Counted from the stretch's first letter, positions 23,153-33,909 are shown. The stretch: 64,000 bases of DNA from a virus (IMGVR_UViG_3300032242_000965:1-64000), one strand, 5' to 3'. The notes: generated by a model from the letters alone, not told the origin. A program made the numbers and translations.

Positions 23153-24703
23153 TTATTTGGCTAACTTCATAATACGTATTAATGGATCAACACTTTCGGT
23201 TGCACCACCTACTAGTTTACCACGCAATCCTTTTTGACTACGTTCTGGGTTGCCTAGTATTGTGCCACCTGCATTAACTTTAGCAGTAGCACCTAATTGA
23301 CCTACTGCCGCCTGTTGTGGTCCGATATCTTCTGCCACACCTTGTTCTTTTGCTTTAGCAGCAGCCTCACGTTTTTTACGAAAAATTTCACGGAAGTAGT
23401 CATCATCTTCTTCTTTACTGAATGGATAAGGATTATGTTCTCTGTTAGATTGTTTGCGCGGTGTATCCCCAGGACGGTCATAATCAATGCCCGGTAAATC
23501 TTCTGGTCTGCCTTCCGCCACACCTTTTTGTTTTTCCCACTCTTTATCAACTCTTATATTATGTTCTTTACCACCAGGACCGATATCACTAACTCTAGTG
23601 CCAATTGGTTTGTTGGTTTTAATAACAACGGGTTTCATTGGATGTGTTTTTACACCAGCTGCTTTGCCATCTGGGAATGCTCTTTCAACATCACGTGAGT
23701 ATATACCTTCTGCTACATCATCTGCCCATGCTTCTAATGCAACTACTTCTTTAATCTCTTGATTCTCACTAATGGTTTTATTCAATCTATTAAGAATTGG
23801 TATAACACTTTCAATGCGTGGATCTAAACTACTATTCATAAACATTTCACTTAGGTCTTCATCACCTTCACTCTCCATTAACGGAGGTGCCCAACTTTCA
23901 AAGTAGTTGTTGTAACCACGCTTGCCTGCTAACTTGTGTAGTGATTCACGCAAACTCATATAGTGTTCTGTACCAGCACTTACTAATCTTTGTGTATCTT
24001 CATTGAACTGTCCATTGCGAGTGGCACGAATGAATCCTGCCATCTTTGAGTATTCTTCACATAATCCTGTAATATGATTCCACTTGTCATCATTAACTTT
24101 ACCACCTTCAGCAATATGTCTTGCATAAACACGTGCTAGTCCTGGCTTAGTTGTTGGTGCTAAAAATCTTTCACCTAGTGCATTCTCAATAAAGATTTGA
24201 TGAATGTTGCGGTAACGTTGTTCACCTTCTTCAATATTACGATTATGTTTAATGATAATCTTACACTCAGGGATGTTATCACTATAACTAGCCTTCTTAC
24301 CCATTGGGTAATAGCCTTCTTCTAATTTTTTACTATGTTCTCTTTTAGCCATATCATATTCCAAGTTGTCCATATCATCTAATTCAAAACTCTTTGTTTT
24401 ACCAAATGTCATTTGTCTTAGTGCAGGTATTAATTTATTCCATGTAACTTCACCGTGTTCGCTTTTACTAGGACTATTGCGTATAACGTCACTATAGAAC
24501 ACTTTCATTTGACCCTCATTGTCTAAACTAATTGCGGCTGTACCGTAGTTTTCCCCGTCTAATTTAAACTGAAACTCAATAACTTCAGCCTCATCAGGAA
24601 CACTTACCTCTTTACCATTTGTGGATTTAAGTATAGGATCATATCCATTACTTTTCAAGTAATTGTATATGTCGTTTTTAGTTTTGTCTTGGTTTTTTGC
24701 CAT
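23153..24703 (-). CDS. Hypothetical protein with repeated GVAE motifs (probable virion/head-associated)
   Basis: Protein of 516 aa next to the large terminase. Residues 1-300 are ordered alpha/beta; 350-500 are Lys/Glu/Gly-rich. KGVAEGRPED and EQGVAEDIGPQ show a V-A-E step that resembles the (L/I)-x-E cleavage rule of T4-type prohead proteases, as in other proteins of this genome. Upstream late motif CATAAATA (24722-24729). No function recognised. Confidence 0.6.
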   Translation of the reverse strand: MAKNQDKTKNDIYNYLKSNGYDPILKSTNGKEVSVPDEAEVIEFQFKLDGENYGTAAISLDNEGQMKVFYSDVIRNSPSKSEHGEVTWNKLIPALRQMTFGKTKSFELDDMDNLEYDMAKREHSKKLEEGYYPMGKKASYSDNIPECKIIIKHNRNIEEGEQRYRNIHQIFIENALGERFLAPTTKPGLARVYARHIAEGGKVNDDKWNHITGLCEEYSKMAGFIRATRNGQFNEDTQRLVSAGTEHYMSLRESLHKLAGKRGYNNYFESWAPPLMESEGDEDLSEMFMNSSLDPRIESVIPILNRLNKTISENQEIKEVVALEAWADDVAEGIYSRDVERAFPDGKAAGVKTHPMKPVVIKTNKPIGTRVSDIGPGGKEHNIRVDKEWEKQKGVAEGRPEDLPGIDYDRPGDTPRKQSNREHNPYPFSKEEDDDYFREIFRKKREAAAKAKEQGVAEDIGPQQAAVGQLGATAKVNAGGTILGNPERSQKGLRGKLVGGATESVDPLIRIMKLAK

Positions 24704-24721
24704 AATTTAGTCTCAATACTA

Positions 24722-24729
24722 TATTTATG
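24722..24729 (-). promoter_or_regulatory. Late promoter motif CATAAATA
   Basis: Overlaps the end of the terminase gene; leader about 13 nt before 24703. Confidence 0.4.
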
Positions 24730-26272
24730 CGAATACCGCAAAGAAGGGTAAGGGCATGATAATTTCTTGGTGATCTCTAATATGATTCTCTAAATCTACA
24801 TTAAAATCACTTAATTGTTGCATAACTCTAACTGATAATAACGCAGCCATAACCAAATCGTCGGTTTCACCCAATTTAGCCTCATAACTAGCACCCTTAG
24901 CAACAAAGGTCTTTAGTTCTGATACTAGACTTTTACTGTTAATTGTTAGTTTCTTACTTTCTAATAACGCTTTGAATTTAGCACAAGCTGCTAACTTACT
25001 CTTGTTCGTAGTAGTGAATCCTTTGCGCTTTTTGCCCGGCTCACTAATGAAGTTACCTACAATGTTTTGCTCACCGTATTCAGCAAGTGACACTAATGCC
25101 GCTTCACCCACACTATTATTTTCGATACTATAATAGATATTTCTTGGTTCTGTTGTACAGTCAACTATGTACTTGTTTATTTGTGCTATTAACTTAACCT
25201 GACTTTGAATGTCGGTTTTATTATGCTTCCACTCACCTACTTGTGTAGTGGTGTTTGCTTCAAAGATTTGTATACCTGCTGGGTCACCACCTGTACCGAT
25301 ACTAGGATCTAGTGTGACAACATATATGTTACCCTTTTTAGGTGTCTTATACCAACGTATTTGTCCTTGGCGCAATATAGGCTCAGTACCTTCTAACTCA
25401 ATAAGTGTGCTAGGATTTATTAATGTTTCATCAGCAATAATGAATTCGCAATTCATCTCTCGGCGGAATCTATCTTCGCCAAGTTGAGAACGCATTTCAT
25501 CAGCCCACTTTTCATCACGTTCAGGATGAGCATGCCATGTTGCTTTATATGCTCTGAATCCGTTTACACCTAAATCAGTTGTGTTACCGAATTCATCTTC
25601 ACACTTGTTTGCACCCTTCCAAATCAATGCGAATTGGTCTTCGTCACTGTTTGGGGTTGAAGTGATAATTGCTTTACCACCAGTACTCAATGTAGGAGTA
25701 ATAGATGTCCAGAATTCTTGTGCAATAGTAGGTCTTACGAATGCAAACTCATCTAAGTATAATAATGAAATAGATAGACCACGACCTGTGTTTTCTGTTG
25801 TAGTAGCACTAACGATACGACTACCATTATCAAATGTTAAACTACCTTTGTTATAATCAACTGCGCCTGCTTTAATGTGGTCGGGGCAGTTCTCATACGC
25901 ATAGCGAACACGTTGCATAATCTCTTGTGCACCTGCATATTTGTGTGCGGCTATTAATACAGTACTATCTGGTACAAACATCGCATACCAAAGTAAGTAA
26001 CCTGCGGCACTAGTTGACTTACCTGTTTGTCGTGCCATTAAGTTAATGCTGAAACGATATTTGTGATATGTTTCAATTAAGCCACGTTGAAAGTCCCATG
26101 GGTGATAGTGCATACTACCACGTGTTGGGTGCTGAATCATAAAAAAGTTATCCATGAAGTATAGATAACCTGTGTCTGGGTCACAACACTTGATATAGTC
26201 TTCTAAATCCTTATCTGTCTTAAACTTAGTTTTCTTATAAGGAGTTTTAACTAGTGTTGGGGTGTCTGCCAT
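24725..26272 (-). CDS. Large terminase subunit, gp17-like
   Basis: Protein of 515 aa. ATPase domain: Walker A NLMARQTGKST near residue 75, Walker B SLLYLDEFAFV near 165, coupling motif ITSTPN. Nuclease domain: VTLDPSIGTGGDPAG (RNase H-like Asp), IENNSVGEAAL, and TDDLVMAAL near the end. It drives DNA into the prohead and cuts the concatemer. It lacks the longer N-terminal extension of T4 gp17 (610 aa). A small terminase (gp16) is not evident. Confidence 0.95.
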   Translation of the reverse strand: MADTPTLVKTPYKKTKFKTDKDLEDYIKCCDPDTGYLYFMDNFFMIQHPTRGSMHYHPWDFQRGLIETYHKYRFSINLMARQTGKSTSAAGYLLWYAMFVPDSTVLIAAHKYAGAQEIMQRVRYAYENCPDHIKAGAVDYNKGSLTFDNGSRIVSATTTENTGRGLSISLLYLDEFAFVRPTIAQEFWTSITPTLSTGGKAIITSTPNSDEDQFALIWKGANKCEDEFGNTTDLGVNGFRAYKATWHAHPERDEKWADEMRSQLGEDRFRREMNCEFIIADETLINPSTLIELEGTEPILRQGQIRWYKTPKKGNIYVVTLDPSIGTGGDPAGIQIFEANTTTQVGEWKHNKTDIQSQVKLIAQINKYIVDCTTEPRNIYYSIENNSVGEAALVSLAEYGEQNIVGNFISEPGKKRKGFTTTNKSKLAACAKFKALLESKKLTINSKSLVSELKTFVAKGASYEAKLGETDDLVMAALLSVRVMQQLSDFNVDLENHIRDHQEIIMPLPFFAVFA

Positions 26273-26273
26273 T

Positions 26274-27683
26274 TTATGCTACTGGAGTTACAGTTACAAT
26301 AACACTAGGACTTGCTGGCATAGCAAAAGGTGATGTTTGTGCGGCTTGTGCTACTAGTTTTATGTGACCAACATCAGGGTTAGAACCTACTAATGCCCAA
26401 TATACTTCAATATAATCATTTGCCGCCATTGAAGGTACTATTGTATCATTAGTAAACCATATATTTGTAGGATTATTGTTTAATGTTATACTATCTTGAC
26501 TGTATGCAATATCACTACCGTTCTTTCTAAACCATGTACTTAATACTACTGTTCCTCCACCGTTTTGGTATACACCTAATTGTGCCTTAACTGCATACGT
26601 ACCTGCCTTATTTACAATAATTCTACTATTAGATGTACCGGTACCTTTTGTTATACCTAAATTGGCAATAGTAGTATCAAACAATATCGGTGTTATAGTA
26701 CTAGCACTTGTAGTAATGTTTGCTGTATTACCAAAAGAACCATAATTGATTGCATTAACATTACCGGTAATATTAACATTACCTGTAACAGATAAGTCAC
26801 CATTAATTGTAGCACCACTAGTATTAAATGTAACTTGTTTTTGAATTGTATTTGAACCAGTTGGAGTTAGCCAAAATTCAATACGACTACCTTGATTAGT
26901 ACTAGTTTGATTTTCATCTGCAATCATATCCATTCGTGTTGTAGAGATTGCAGGCCATCCGCCAGTTGCATATGGTGTAGCACCATAACGACTAATAACA
27001 TCATTGTTTAATAACTGACTTGGGCTTGCACTAGTACCATTATAATGACGACCAATAACAGCCGCATAATTGTTAGTACCTACACCATCAATATAAACTC
27101 TTGCAGGATTAGTAGTTTGACCAGTTATACTTAACATGACACCTGGATTCTGTGGTGTTATGCTAGTACCATCAGCAGTAATTGAAATAACCCCGCTAGT
27201 TGCTGAGCCGCCGGTGTTACTAGTAACTACTAAATTACCTTTAACACTTGCTTTGTTATTTGTAACTTGAAATACGTTACTTACTCCAGTAACAGATAAA
27301 TTAATATTACCGCTAGGTGCTAATGTTAGTGCTGTACTTCCTGATATTAAGTTTGCTTGTAATCCTGCTGTACCGTTAAGTTGTAATATACCATTCGTTA
27401 CTGTTAACACCCCTACATTAGCACTATTAGCAGTATCTTCCATACGAATACTATTTGGACCCATATACAAGTCAGCCCATTTCTTAGTAGGTGTGCCTAA
27501 TGTATATGCGCTACTAGCTGTAGGGATAATATTTCCAGTAATATTCATATCAGTGCTAGTGATATAATTCTTTATAACTGTTCCATTTGCAGTTTGTGTT
27601 AAGCCGGTATCGTCTACTAAAAAGATTGTAGTACTTGATACTGCATTTATTACTGGTAATTCTGTTAATTTTTTATTTGCCAT
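26274..27683 (-). CDS. Tail-fibre/appendage protein
   Basis: Protein of 469 aa. The N-terminal segment reads KLTELPVINAVSSTTIFLVDD, a common N-domain of marine phage fibres. The central region is a repetitive beta structure (LSVTGNVNITGNVNAIN). The C-terminal 130 residues form a C1q/TNF-like beta domain (GTYAVKAQLGVYQNGGGTVVL, then IEVYWALVGS). This is the usual plan for a host-binding fibre tip. It starts after a 50-aa gene. Confidence 0.75.
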   Translation of the reverse strand: MANKKLTELPVINAVSSTTIFLVDDTGLTQTANGTVIKNYITSTDMNITGNIIPTASSAYTLGTPTKKWADLYMGPNSIRMEDTANSANVGVLTVTNGILQLNGTAGLQANLISGSTALTLAPSGNINLSVTGVSNVFQVTNNKASVKGNLVVTSNTGGSATSGVISITADGTSITPQNPGVMLSITGQTTNPARVYIDGVGTNNYAAVIGRHYNGTSASPSQLLNNDVISRYGATPYATGGWPAISTTRMDMIADENQTSTNQGSRIEFWLTPTGSNTIQKQVTFNTSGATINGDLSVTGNVNITGNVNAINYGSFGNTANITTSASTITPILFDTTIANLGITKGTGTSNSRIIVNKAGTYAVKAQLGVYQNGGGTVVLSTWFRKNGSDIAYSQDSITLNNNPTNIWFTNDTIVPSMAANDYIEVYWALVGSNPDVGHIKLVAQAAQTSPFAMPASPSVIVTVTPVA

Positions 27684-27684
27684 A

Positions 27685-27837
27685 TTATTCTACTATTAAT
27701 TGATTTCCGTTATCATCTGTTAAAAACTCACCCGCATCTGTGATTAACAAATCATTGTTATATACTTCAGCCATGCTTATGGTAATGCCAGGAGTACTGC
27801 TAATACCAGGTTCGATTACTAAATATGTTCCACTCAT
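27685..27837 (-). CDS. Small paralogous protein 1 (MSGTYLVIE)
   Basis: Protein of 50 aa. It is related to the 56-aa protein at 33911: both begin MS(S)GT-L-V and contain a similar end (DDNGNQLIVE versus EDDQYGFVTE). Each sits directly upstream of a long fibre gene. A perfect TATAAATA late promoter ends four bases before the ATG. Possibly a fibre-associated or chaperone peptide. Confidence 0.55.
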   Translation of the reverse strand: MSGTYLVIEPGISSTPGITISMAEVYNNDLLITDAGEFLTDDNGNQLIVE

Positions 27838-27841
27838 GCTT

Positions 27842-27849
27842 TATTTATA
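27842..27849 (-). promoter_or_regulatory. Late promoter TATAAATA, predicted leaderless
   Basis: Exact consensus, four bases before the ATG at 27837. Confidence 0.7.
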
Positions 27850-27894
27850 TCCCAATTATTCTTATTTTTAATAACTTATATCTTTTAATTTCTG

Positions 27895-30800
27895 TTATAC
27901 CGTCTTGATTCCAAATACTGCCCAGTTATAACCATCACTCCATACATCCCAATATTGTGTAGTAGCTTGTGCTAACACTTTGGTACTTGCAGAACTACCG
28001 CTTGGACCATAGAAGTTACCTGCTGGTGTACTTAATGTAATGTTTTGTGAAGTATTTTGCCAGAATCTATAACCTATACCTGAGTTAGCAGCCTGTGTTG
28101 GGTCTGGTAGTGTAACAGTATATGTACCTGAACCAGCAAATTCAATAAATCCACTAGCATCTGCCACTGTCAATGTAGTAGTTGTAGTAAGCACTCTTGC
28201 ACTCTTTCGTATGCCACCAGTAACAGTCAAGTTGCCACCAACTGTGACATTACCAGTTGTAGTCATTGTATCAAGTGTGTTGAGGGCAAAGGCTTGGTTA
28301 ATCTGTGTAACTGTGGCCCAACTGTAGTTGGCTATCACACTTGCGTATTGACCATTAACATTTCGTAACACAATAGTTTGATTAGTATTTGGTGTATATA
28401 CTATTGATAATGGCACTGAACTAACTTGAGTGGTGGCTAAAGTAGCAAATCCCAGTGCTGTGGATAACGCAGTTCCTGAAACAGAGTCAACCCACTGGTA
28501 TCCTAAATAATTTGAAGCACCAGTGACAGCCAATACCGCAGTTAGGTTATAAGTAACACCAGAAGTTAAAGTCCATACGCCAGTTGAAGTATTGTACGGC
28601 ACAGTACCTGTGGCACTTTGAAATACAATATTAGTCGGTGTTCCTGGACTGCCAATGACCTGATTTGATGTCAAAGTCACGCTACTGTATTGATTGTTGA
28701 CCGTGCCAGTAGCAGTGGCTTGAATTGCTATTTTAGGATTAAGTTGTTTGATTGTAGCTCTGGTTCCAATTGCTAAAACTGTACAAGTCCCGCTGCCGTC
28801 TGTGGCTCTTAGTTTTACTGTTTGATTAGTATTAGGAGTATAGATAAGTCTAGCACTACTTGAATAATTGTCATTTGCTGTCCAAGTTGCAGGAACAGAT
28901 ACACCAGAACTACCTGTGCTAGTTGCGGCACCGTTTGATGTATCAAGTTGAGCATTGGTTGTAGCATCTACCCAACTATACCAAATAAATGCACCGGTAG
29001 AAGTAAAAGTATTAGTACACAATGTTGCCTCTAATAGATATGTTTTACCTGCGGTTAGTGTGAAGATATTGCTGGCGTATGCGATACCACCATTTGTCGC
29101 AGTTGTTACATTGAAATTAATATCAGCATTTTTAGCAACAAAAGTTTGGTCTGCTGATTTTTCAACCTGTATGTAATCTGGATTCACTGTACCATAAGTT
29201 GTTGGCTGACCGTTGACGATAACATTACCAGCGTAGACATTGCCTTGCCCACTACTACCAGCAATCAAGTTAGCACCAGTAATGTTGCCAGTAGCAGTGA
29301 GATCGCCGCTGGTGGTGTTAATTGTCACCCGTGCTGTAGCATCTAATGTTGGAGAGAACACAATGTTGCCTGTACTACCAGCTGTGCCATTACCAGTCTG
29401 AATATAACTAGTAGTGCCGGCAGTGACAATTCTAGTCTTAGTAGCTGTAGCATTGGCTATGTTGCCTAATGTCAATGCACCATATCCTGCAATCTCTGCG
29501 TTAGAAGTTAAGTTACCACCAGTGATTGTGCCTGTTACATTTAAACTAGTTAATGTACCTGTGCTTGTAATGTTAGGTTGTGTATTTGTATATACAGTAC
29601 CTGCTATTGTTGCATTACCCACTTGACCTGTTACATTCGCACCGGTAATACTAGTCAATCCACTACCAGTGCCTGTTGTTTGTAGATAACTAGTTGCAAC
29701 AACACCACCTAAGTAATTTGCATTGTTTGCATTTGCTACCCATCCGGTTACATTTGCACCAGTGATAGAACTTAATAATGATCCATTACCTGAATGATAA
29801 TTAGCAACTAACAGATTACCTAAACTAGCATTACCTGATGTTAGGTTGCCAGTATAAGTTGGTAGATAAGCAGAAGTATTTGAGTTACTATAGAATGTAT
29901 CAGTAATACCATATCCACTTATTGTTGTTGGTTTACTTGATATATTAGTCCAAGTAACAGCATTTGCTGTATTAGCCCAATTAGAAGTAATTGCATAGTT
30001 GACATTACCGGATACATTGGTACCAGTTATTGCATTTGCTGTATTAGCCCAATTAGAAGTAATTGCATAATTCACATTACCACTAACATTAGTACCAGTT
30101 ATTGAGTTGGCAACATTAGACCAGTTACTTGTTATTGCATAATTGACATTACCGGATACATTACCGCCGGTGATACTAGTCAATAAACTACCGTTACCGC
30201 TAAAATAATTACTCTTTGTCAGATTACCTAGGTTTGCATTACCTGATGTTAAATTACCAGTGAACGCAGCCATTGCAGTATTTGCTCTGTCTGTAGTATA
30301 ATATAGGTTAGTACCTTCAGTCAAATTAGTTGTAGTCTTTACGGCTAGTCTGGCGTCGAATGCAGTATTGGATCTTACATCTGTATAGTATAAGTTTGTA
30401 CCTTCACTTATATCTGTTGTACTTAATGTAACTGCACCTGTTTTAGTATTAACACTTGTAACACCACCTGTAACAGTAATAACGCCAGTTGTATTATCAT
30501 AACTACCGCTACCAGTTACACTTATCGCAGTTCTTGCTCTAGCATTTGTAAAGTATTTGTTAGTGCTACCTTCAGTTACATTGTCTGTTGTCTTGATTGC
30601 TAATCTATTGTCAAATGCGGTATTAGCCCTGTCTGTAGTAAAATATAAATTAGTAGATCCCTCAATAAGATTATCGGTTGTTTTTGCAGACAATCTATTA
30701 TCAAAAGCAGTATTTGCTCTTGCAGTTGTAAAATATAAATTAGTGCCTTCAGTTAATTCTGTAGTATTGATTGGTATATTGATATATGTGCCACCATCAC

Positions 30801-31164
30801 GTGTTTGTTCCCACTTTTGTGTTGATTCATTCCAACGCAATGCGGTGTTTGAACTAGATCCTCTACCAACGACTATACTGGCGTTTAAGGTAGGTGTACC
30901 AGTAGCACCACTGTTTAATGTTATTTTATTATCTGTGATGTTTTGAACACTAGTATTAGTAATTGTTTCAGTGCCTGTAACGTGTAAGTTATGAAAGGTA
31001 ACATCACTTGTAGTATCCAAACTTTGATTAGGTTTACCGGTAACATTGGCATATGCTACTGTATTTGCAGTATTGGCAATATTAGCAATAACTGCATTAC
31101 TTACAGTAACGTTTGAAGTACCTGTTGCTTTTGGTACTAATTTATAATCTGATAAATCTGACAT
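27895..31164 (-). CDS. Long tail fibre with tandem repeats
   Basis: Protein of 1089 aa. Residues 1-130 hold a fibre N-domain and a trimerising region; 135-300 carry about six copies of a 30-aa motif EGTNLYFTTARANTAF; 330-420 carry 24-aa copies of NVSGNVNYAITSNWANTA; the rest includes beta domains (GNITSTGTLTSLNVTG) and the distal domain ends FWQNTSQNITLSTPAGN. This is a trimeric long fibre. The SD AAGGAATAG precedes the ATG. Host range is likely set by its C-terminal domain. Confidence 0.85.
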   Translation of the reverse strand: MSDLSDYKLVPKATGTSNVTVSNAVIANIANTANTVAYANVTGKPNQSLDTTSDVTFHNLHVTGTETITNTSVQNITDNKITLNSGATGTPTLNASIVVGRGSSSNTALRWNESTQKWEQTRDGGTYINIPINTTELTEGTNLYFTTARANTAFDNRLSAKTTDNLIEGSTNLYFTTDRANTAFDNRLAIKTTDNVTEGSTNKYFTNARARTAISVTGSGSYDNTTGVITVTGGVTSVNTKTGAVTLSTTDISEGTNLYYTDVRSNTAFDARLAVKTTTNLTEGTNLYYTTDRANTAMAAFTGNLTSGNANLGNLTKSNYFSGNGSLLTSITGGNVSGNVNYAITSNWSNVANSITGTNVSGNVNYAITSNWANTANAITGTNVSGNVNYAITSNWANTANAVTWTNISSKPTTISGYGITDTFYSNSNTSAYLPTYTGNLTSGNASLGNLLVANYHSGNGSLLSSITGANVTGWVANANNANYLGGVVATSYLQTTGTGSGLTSITGANVTGQVGNATIAGTVYTNTQPNITSTGTLTSLNVTGTITGGNLTSNAEIAGYGALTLGNIANATATKTRIVTAGTTSYIQTGNGTAGSTGNIVFSPTLDATARVTINTTSGDLTATGNITGANLIAGSSGQGNVYAGNVIVNGQPTTYGTVNPDYIQVEKSADQTFVAKNADINFNVTTATNGGIAYASNIFTLTAGKTYLLEATLCTNTFTSTGAFIWYSWVDATTNAQLDTSNGAATSTGSSGVSVPATWTANDNYSSSARLIYTPNTNQTVKLRATDGSGTCTVLAIGTRATIKQLNPKIAIQATATGTVNNQYSSVTLTSNQVIGSPGTPTNIVFQSATGTVPYNTSTGVWTLTSGVTYNLTAVLAVTGASNYLGYQWVDSVSGTALSTALGFATLATTQVSSVPLSIVYTPNTNQTIVLRNVNGQYASVIANYSWATVTQINQAFALNTLDTMTTTGNVTVGGNLTVTGGIRKSARVLTTTTTLTVADASGFIEFAGSGTYTVTLPDPTQAANSGIGYRFWQNTSQNITLSTPAGNFYGPSGSSASTKVLAQATTQYWDVWSDGYNWAVFGIKTV
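29950..30175 (-). repeat. Near-identical 72-nt tandem repeat inside fibre gene
   Basis: Three copies of a 72-nt unit encode NVSGNVNYAITSNWANTANA blocks; two copies are nearly identical in DNA, which allows recombination to change fibre length. Confidence 0.8.
30282..30755 (-). repeat. Diverged tandem repeat (about 30-36 aa unit) inside fibre gene
   Basis: About six copies of E-G-[ST]-N-L-Y-[FY]-T-T-x-R-A-N-T-A-F; the protein is conserved more than the DNA. Confidence 0.75.
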
Positions 31165-31182
31165 TCCCTATTCCTTATTTTA

Positions 31183-33909
31183 TCAATAAACTCTCCATGT
31201 AGTGCCGTTATAGAACAATCCAAAACTTTGATTGTCAACACTTACTGTCATATCACTTGCTGATCCCATAATTGTTTTACCGTTTCTAGCAATTACTAAA
31301 TTGTGCGTAGAATAAGAACCCCCGGCGCATGCAAAATATATTGCATCACCCGTTGATGGACTTGATGGTAATGTTGCTGTTACTATGTTTGATGTTGTAT
31401 CAACTCCATATCTTCCACCAACAGTTGCACTAAAGTCTGTTGATTTAATATCGAAAGGTAATTCAACTTTTATTACAGGCTTATTGTTATTATCTAAAAT
31501 ATTACCATCTGCAGGTAATGTTAGATTACCGTTTTGTTCAAAGATCCATATATTTTTACTACCAGTTGGATGATTAAAATTAGTAGTCAATTCTACTGCT
31601 TCAGAACCAATAATAAGTTGTGTAGTCTTTTGACCAACATTACTGTCGTAATTTACAAATGATAACCCTGTACCACCACCTGTTGTTGTATTATAAACTT
31701 CAAAGTTTAAGTCGTTACCTTCTTCTGCAACAACATCACCGGGAACAGTTAGTGTACCGTTATTATCAAATTGCCAAGTATGTTCAATACCACTAACTGA
31801 CCCGCCATCATAAACCTTGATGTTTGCACCGGTCGTTGTTGCATCAATAGTAGTAAAAACATTGGGTTCGTTTTGATTACTTACTGATTGTAAACGTGCC
31901 TTAGAACTATAACCGGCACTCATGGATTGTATTACTAAATCAGTATTATATCCTCTTATTATAGAATTATCCGGTGTTTGTAATGTTTGATTATTAAACT
32001 GCCAAGCATAATATGAACCTTGAATATCTGTTTCTATCTTAAAATTATAATTATTAAGACTTGTTCTTGTTAATACATTATTGCTACCATCAACTATAGT
32101 TTGACGAACTTCATTTCCGTTACCGATTGGATCAACTGCTGTAATAGTAACATTGTTTTCTGACTTGCCGTATATGATTCCATCAGTAGCAAAGTTCCAT
32201 ATCATGTTATCATTGTCTACTCCGATAACTACATTACCACCTGAACTTGTAACATTAGCATAACTAGTACCATTGGTAATTAAGTTAGTGTTGGCACTAA
32301 CACCACTACTACCATATAAACTACCAGTTACCCCAATACCATCACCATCAAAGCCACTGCTACTGTGACTGCTACCATATCCACCCTGTCCACTAGTACT
32401 AATAGTATTGAAATTAGCATTTGTAACAAAGAAGCCAAAAATTCCATCTTGATAAGTTACAACATACTCACCGCCGCCTACCTCACTTGAACTAGATACT
32501 ACGTCACCATTGTTATAAGATATCTCATTTGCTATGTTAGTGTTGATATAATTAGCACTATCATATTCATCATTTCCGCCGTCATTAATATAATTGCTTG
32601 GCCAATTACTTCCATCAAAGAATTCAAAGTTTGTTTTTACACTAGGAATGATTGACTTAAAGTTATCAAAGTTGTTATAGAACAAAGATTTCATAGTGGC
32701 TATATCATTATAAGAATAACTGCCTGGTGTATTACCGTCTATGATAACATTGTCAATAACAGATTCTACAAATTCTCTTAACGCAACTGTAGAAGTCTGT
32801 GTAACATTATCACTAATGACAACTAACATTACTACAATATCGCTACCTGCTAGGCCCGTTACTTGGAAATCATCACTACTTGTTGATGTATCAATAGTAC
32901 TTGTAGGTGTAACGGTATCTTTATAAATTACTAGTTTGTTAATTGGACCATTAGGATCACTGTAGTTATCATACATACTACCATAATGCGCTCTAAAGCC
33001 CTTATATGGTTCTAGTAATGTTGATCCGCCACCGCCTCCAGCTAATAAATCAGTGCCTGATGTGTCTCTGATTGTTTTGCCTATAGGTAATATTAGATCA
33101 CCGTCATGACCAAACTTCCAACGATGCCCAGTACCCGGTATATCATCGGGAATATTATCATTAGTTCCAATAGTTATATCACCGTCAGTTGTTGTACGAA
33201 CATACTGTGAATCATTACCTACAAACAAACTTGTTATTTGTAAATTACCAGTAGTCAGATGTAAGTGGTTGCCTTCACCACCGGCATTTGTTGGATATAC
33301 TACTAATTTTTGATTAGCATCACTGCCGTCAGCCGGAGTTAACACTATTGCCGTACCAACACCACTTGGGCTAGTAGTTTCATTAATAGTACTACCTGTA
33401 GGTAGATTTAAGTTACCATCTTTATTAAATGTCCAAGTAGAAGTAGTACCACTTCCATAAGAATTAGCAGTTTGTAATCTAATATTACCGTCGATGGTTA
33501 TCACTTCAAAGTCACTAACTTCCTGTGGTGTAATATTAAATGTTTTATGACCTGCATTATCTGTTGTTTGAGAAATGTTGGCACCATTTGCTAATTCTAA
33601 AACAGCATCATCATGGAAAGTCCATCGATATCCATTGACTTGAACAGCCGCATTACCATTTTCTACCCAAATATAACTATCATTGCTTTCTAATTCAACA
33701 TAGTTACTACCTACGATATTAACAATATTATTACTGGATCCGATATTATCACCATTGAATGTAATATTGCCGGTGTCAATACCGCCTGCATAGTTTTTAA
33801 GTTGAAGTGCAGTTATTTTGTAATTATTGCCACTGTCTATTACTGGAAGTTCTGTACTATCTACTATACTAGATAGTGAACTCATTTGTGATATTTTTAT
33901 ATTTGCCAT
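31183..33909 (-). CDS. Long tail-fibre protein
   Basis: Protein of 908 aa. The N-terminus KISQMSSLSSIVDSTELPVID is the same class of N-domain as in the 469-aa fibre. Repeated phrases 'W-x-F-x-x-[DN]-G-x-L-x-[LV]-P' (WTFNKDGNLNLP, WKFGHDGDLILP, WIFEQNGNLTLP) mark six or more beta repeats. A distinct inserted domain (residues 300-520) contains no repeat. The C-terminus resembles a fibre tip. Preceded by the 56-aa paralogous gene. Confidence 0.8.
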   Translation of the reverse strand: MANIKISQMSSLSSIVDSTELPVIDSGNNYKITALQLKNYAGGIDTGNITFNGDNIGSSNNIVNIVGSNYVELESNDSYIWVENGNAAVQVNGYRWTFHDDAVLELANGANISQTTDNAGHKTFNITPQEVSDFEVITIDGNIRLQTANSYGSGTTSTWTFNKDGNLNLPTGSTINETTSPSGVGTAIVLTPADGSDANQKLVVYPTNAGGEGNHLHLTTGNLQITSLFVGNDSQYVRTTTDGDITIGTNDNIPDDIPGTGHRWKFGHDGDLILPIGKTIRDTSGTDLLAGGGGGSTLLEPYKGFRAHYGSMYDNYSDPNGPINKLVIYKDTVTPTSTIDTSTSSDDFQVTGLAGSDIVVMLVVISDNVTQTSTVALREFVESVIDNVIIDGNTPGSYSYNDIATMKSLFYNNFDNFKSIIPSVKTNFEFFDGSNWPSNYINDGGNDEYDSANYINTNIANEISYNNGDVVSSSSEVGGGEYVVTYQDGIFGFFVTNANFNTISTSGQGGYGSSHSSSGFDGDGIGVTGSLYGSSGVSANTNLITNGTSYANVTSSGGNVVIGVDNDNMIWNFATDGIIYGKSENNVTITAVDPIGNGNEVRQTIVDGSNNVLTRTSLNNYNFKIETDIQGSYYAWQFNNQTLQTPDNSIIRGYNTDLVIQSMSAGYSSKARLQSVSNQNEPNVFTTIDATTTGANIKVYDGGSVSGIEHTWQFDNNGTLTVPGDVVAEEGNDLNFEVYNTTTGGGTGLSFVNYDSNVGQKTTQLIIGSEAVELTTNFNHPTGSKNIWIFEQNGNLTLPADGNILDNNNKPVIKVELPFDIKSTDFSATVGGRYGVDTTSNIVTATLPSSPSTGDAIYFACAGGSYSTHNLVIARNGKTIMGSASDMTVSVDNQSFGLFYNGTTWRVY

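Noticed and set aside
29950-30755. Regular repeats resembling a CRISPR array
   Set aside because: The units stay in frame within a fibre gene, differ at synonymous positions and have no unique spacers.
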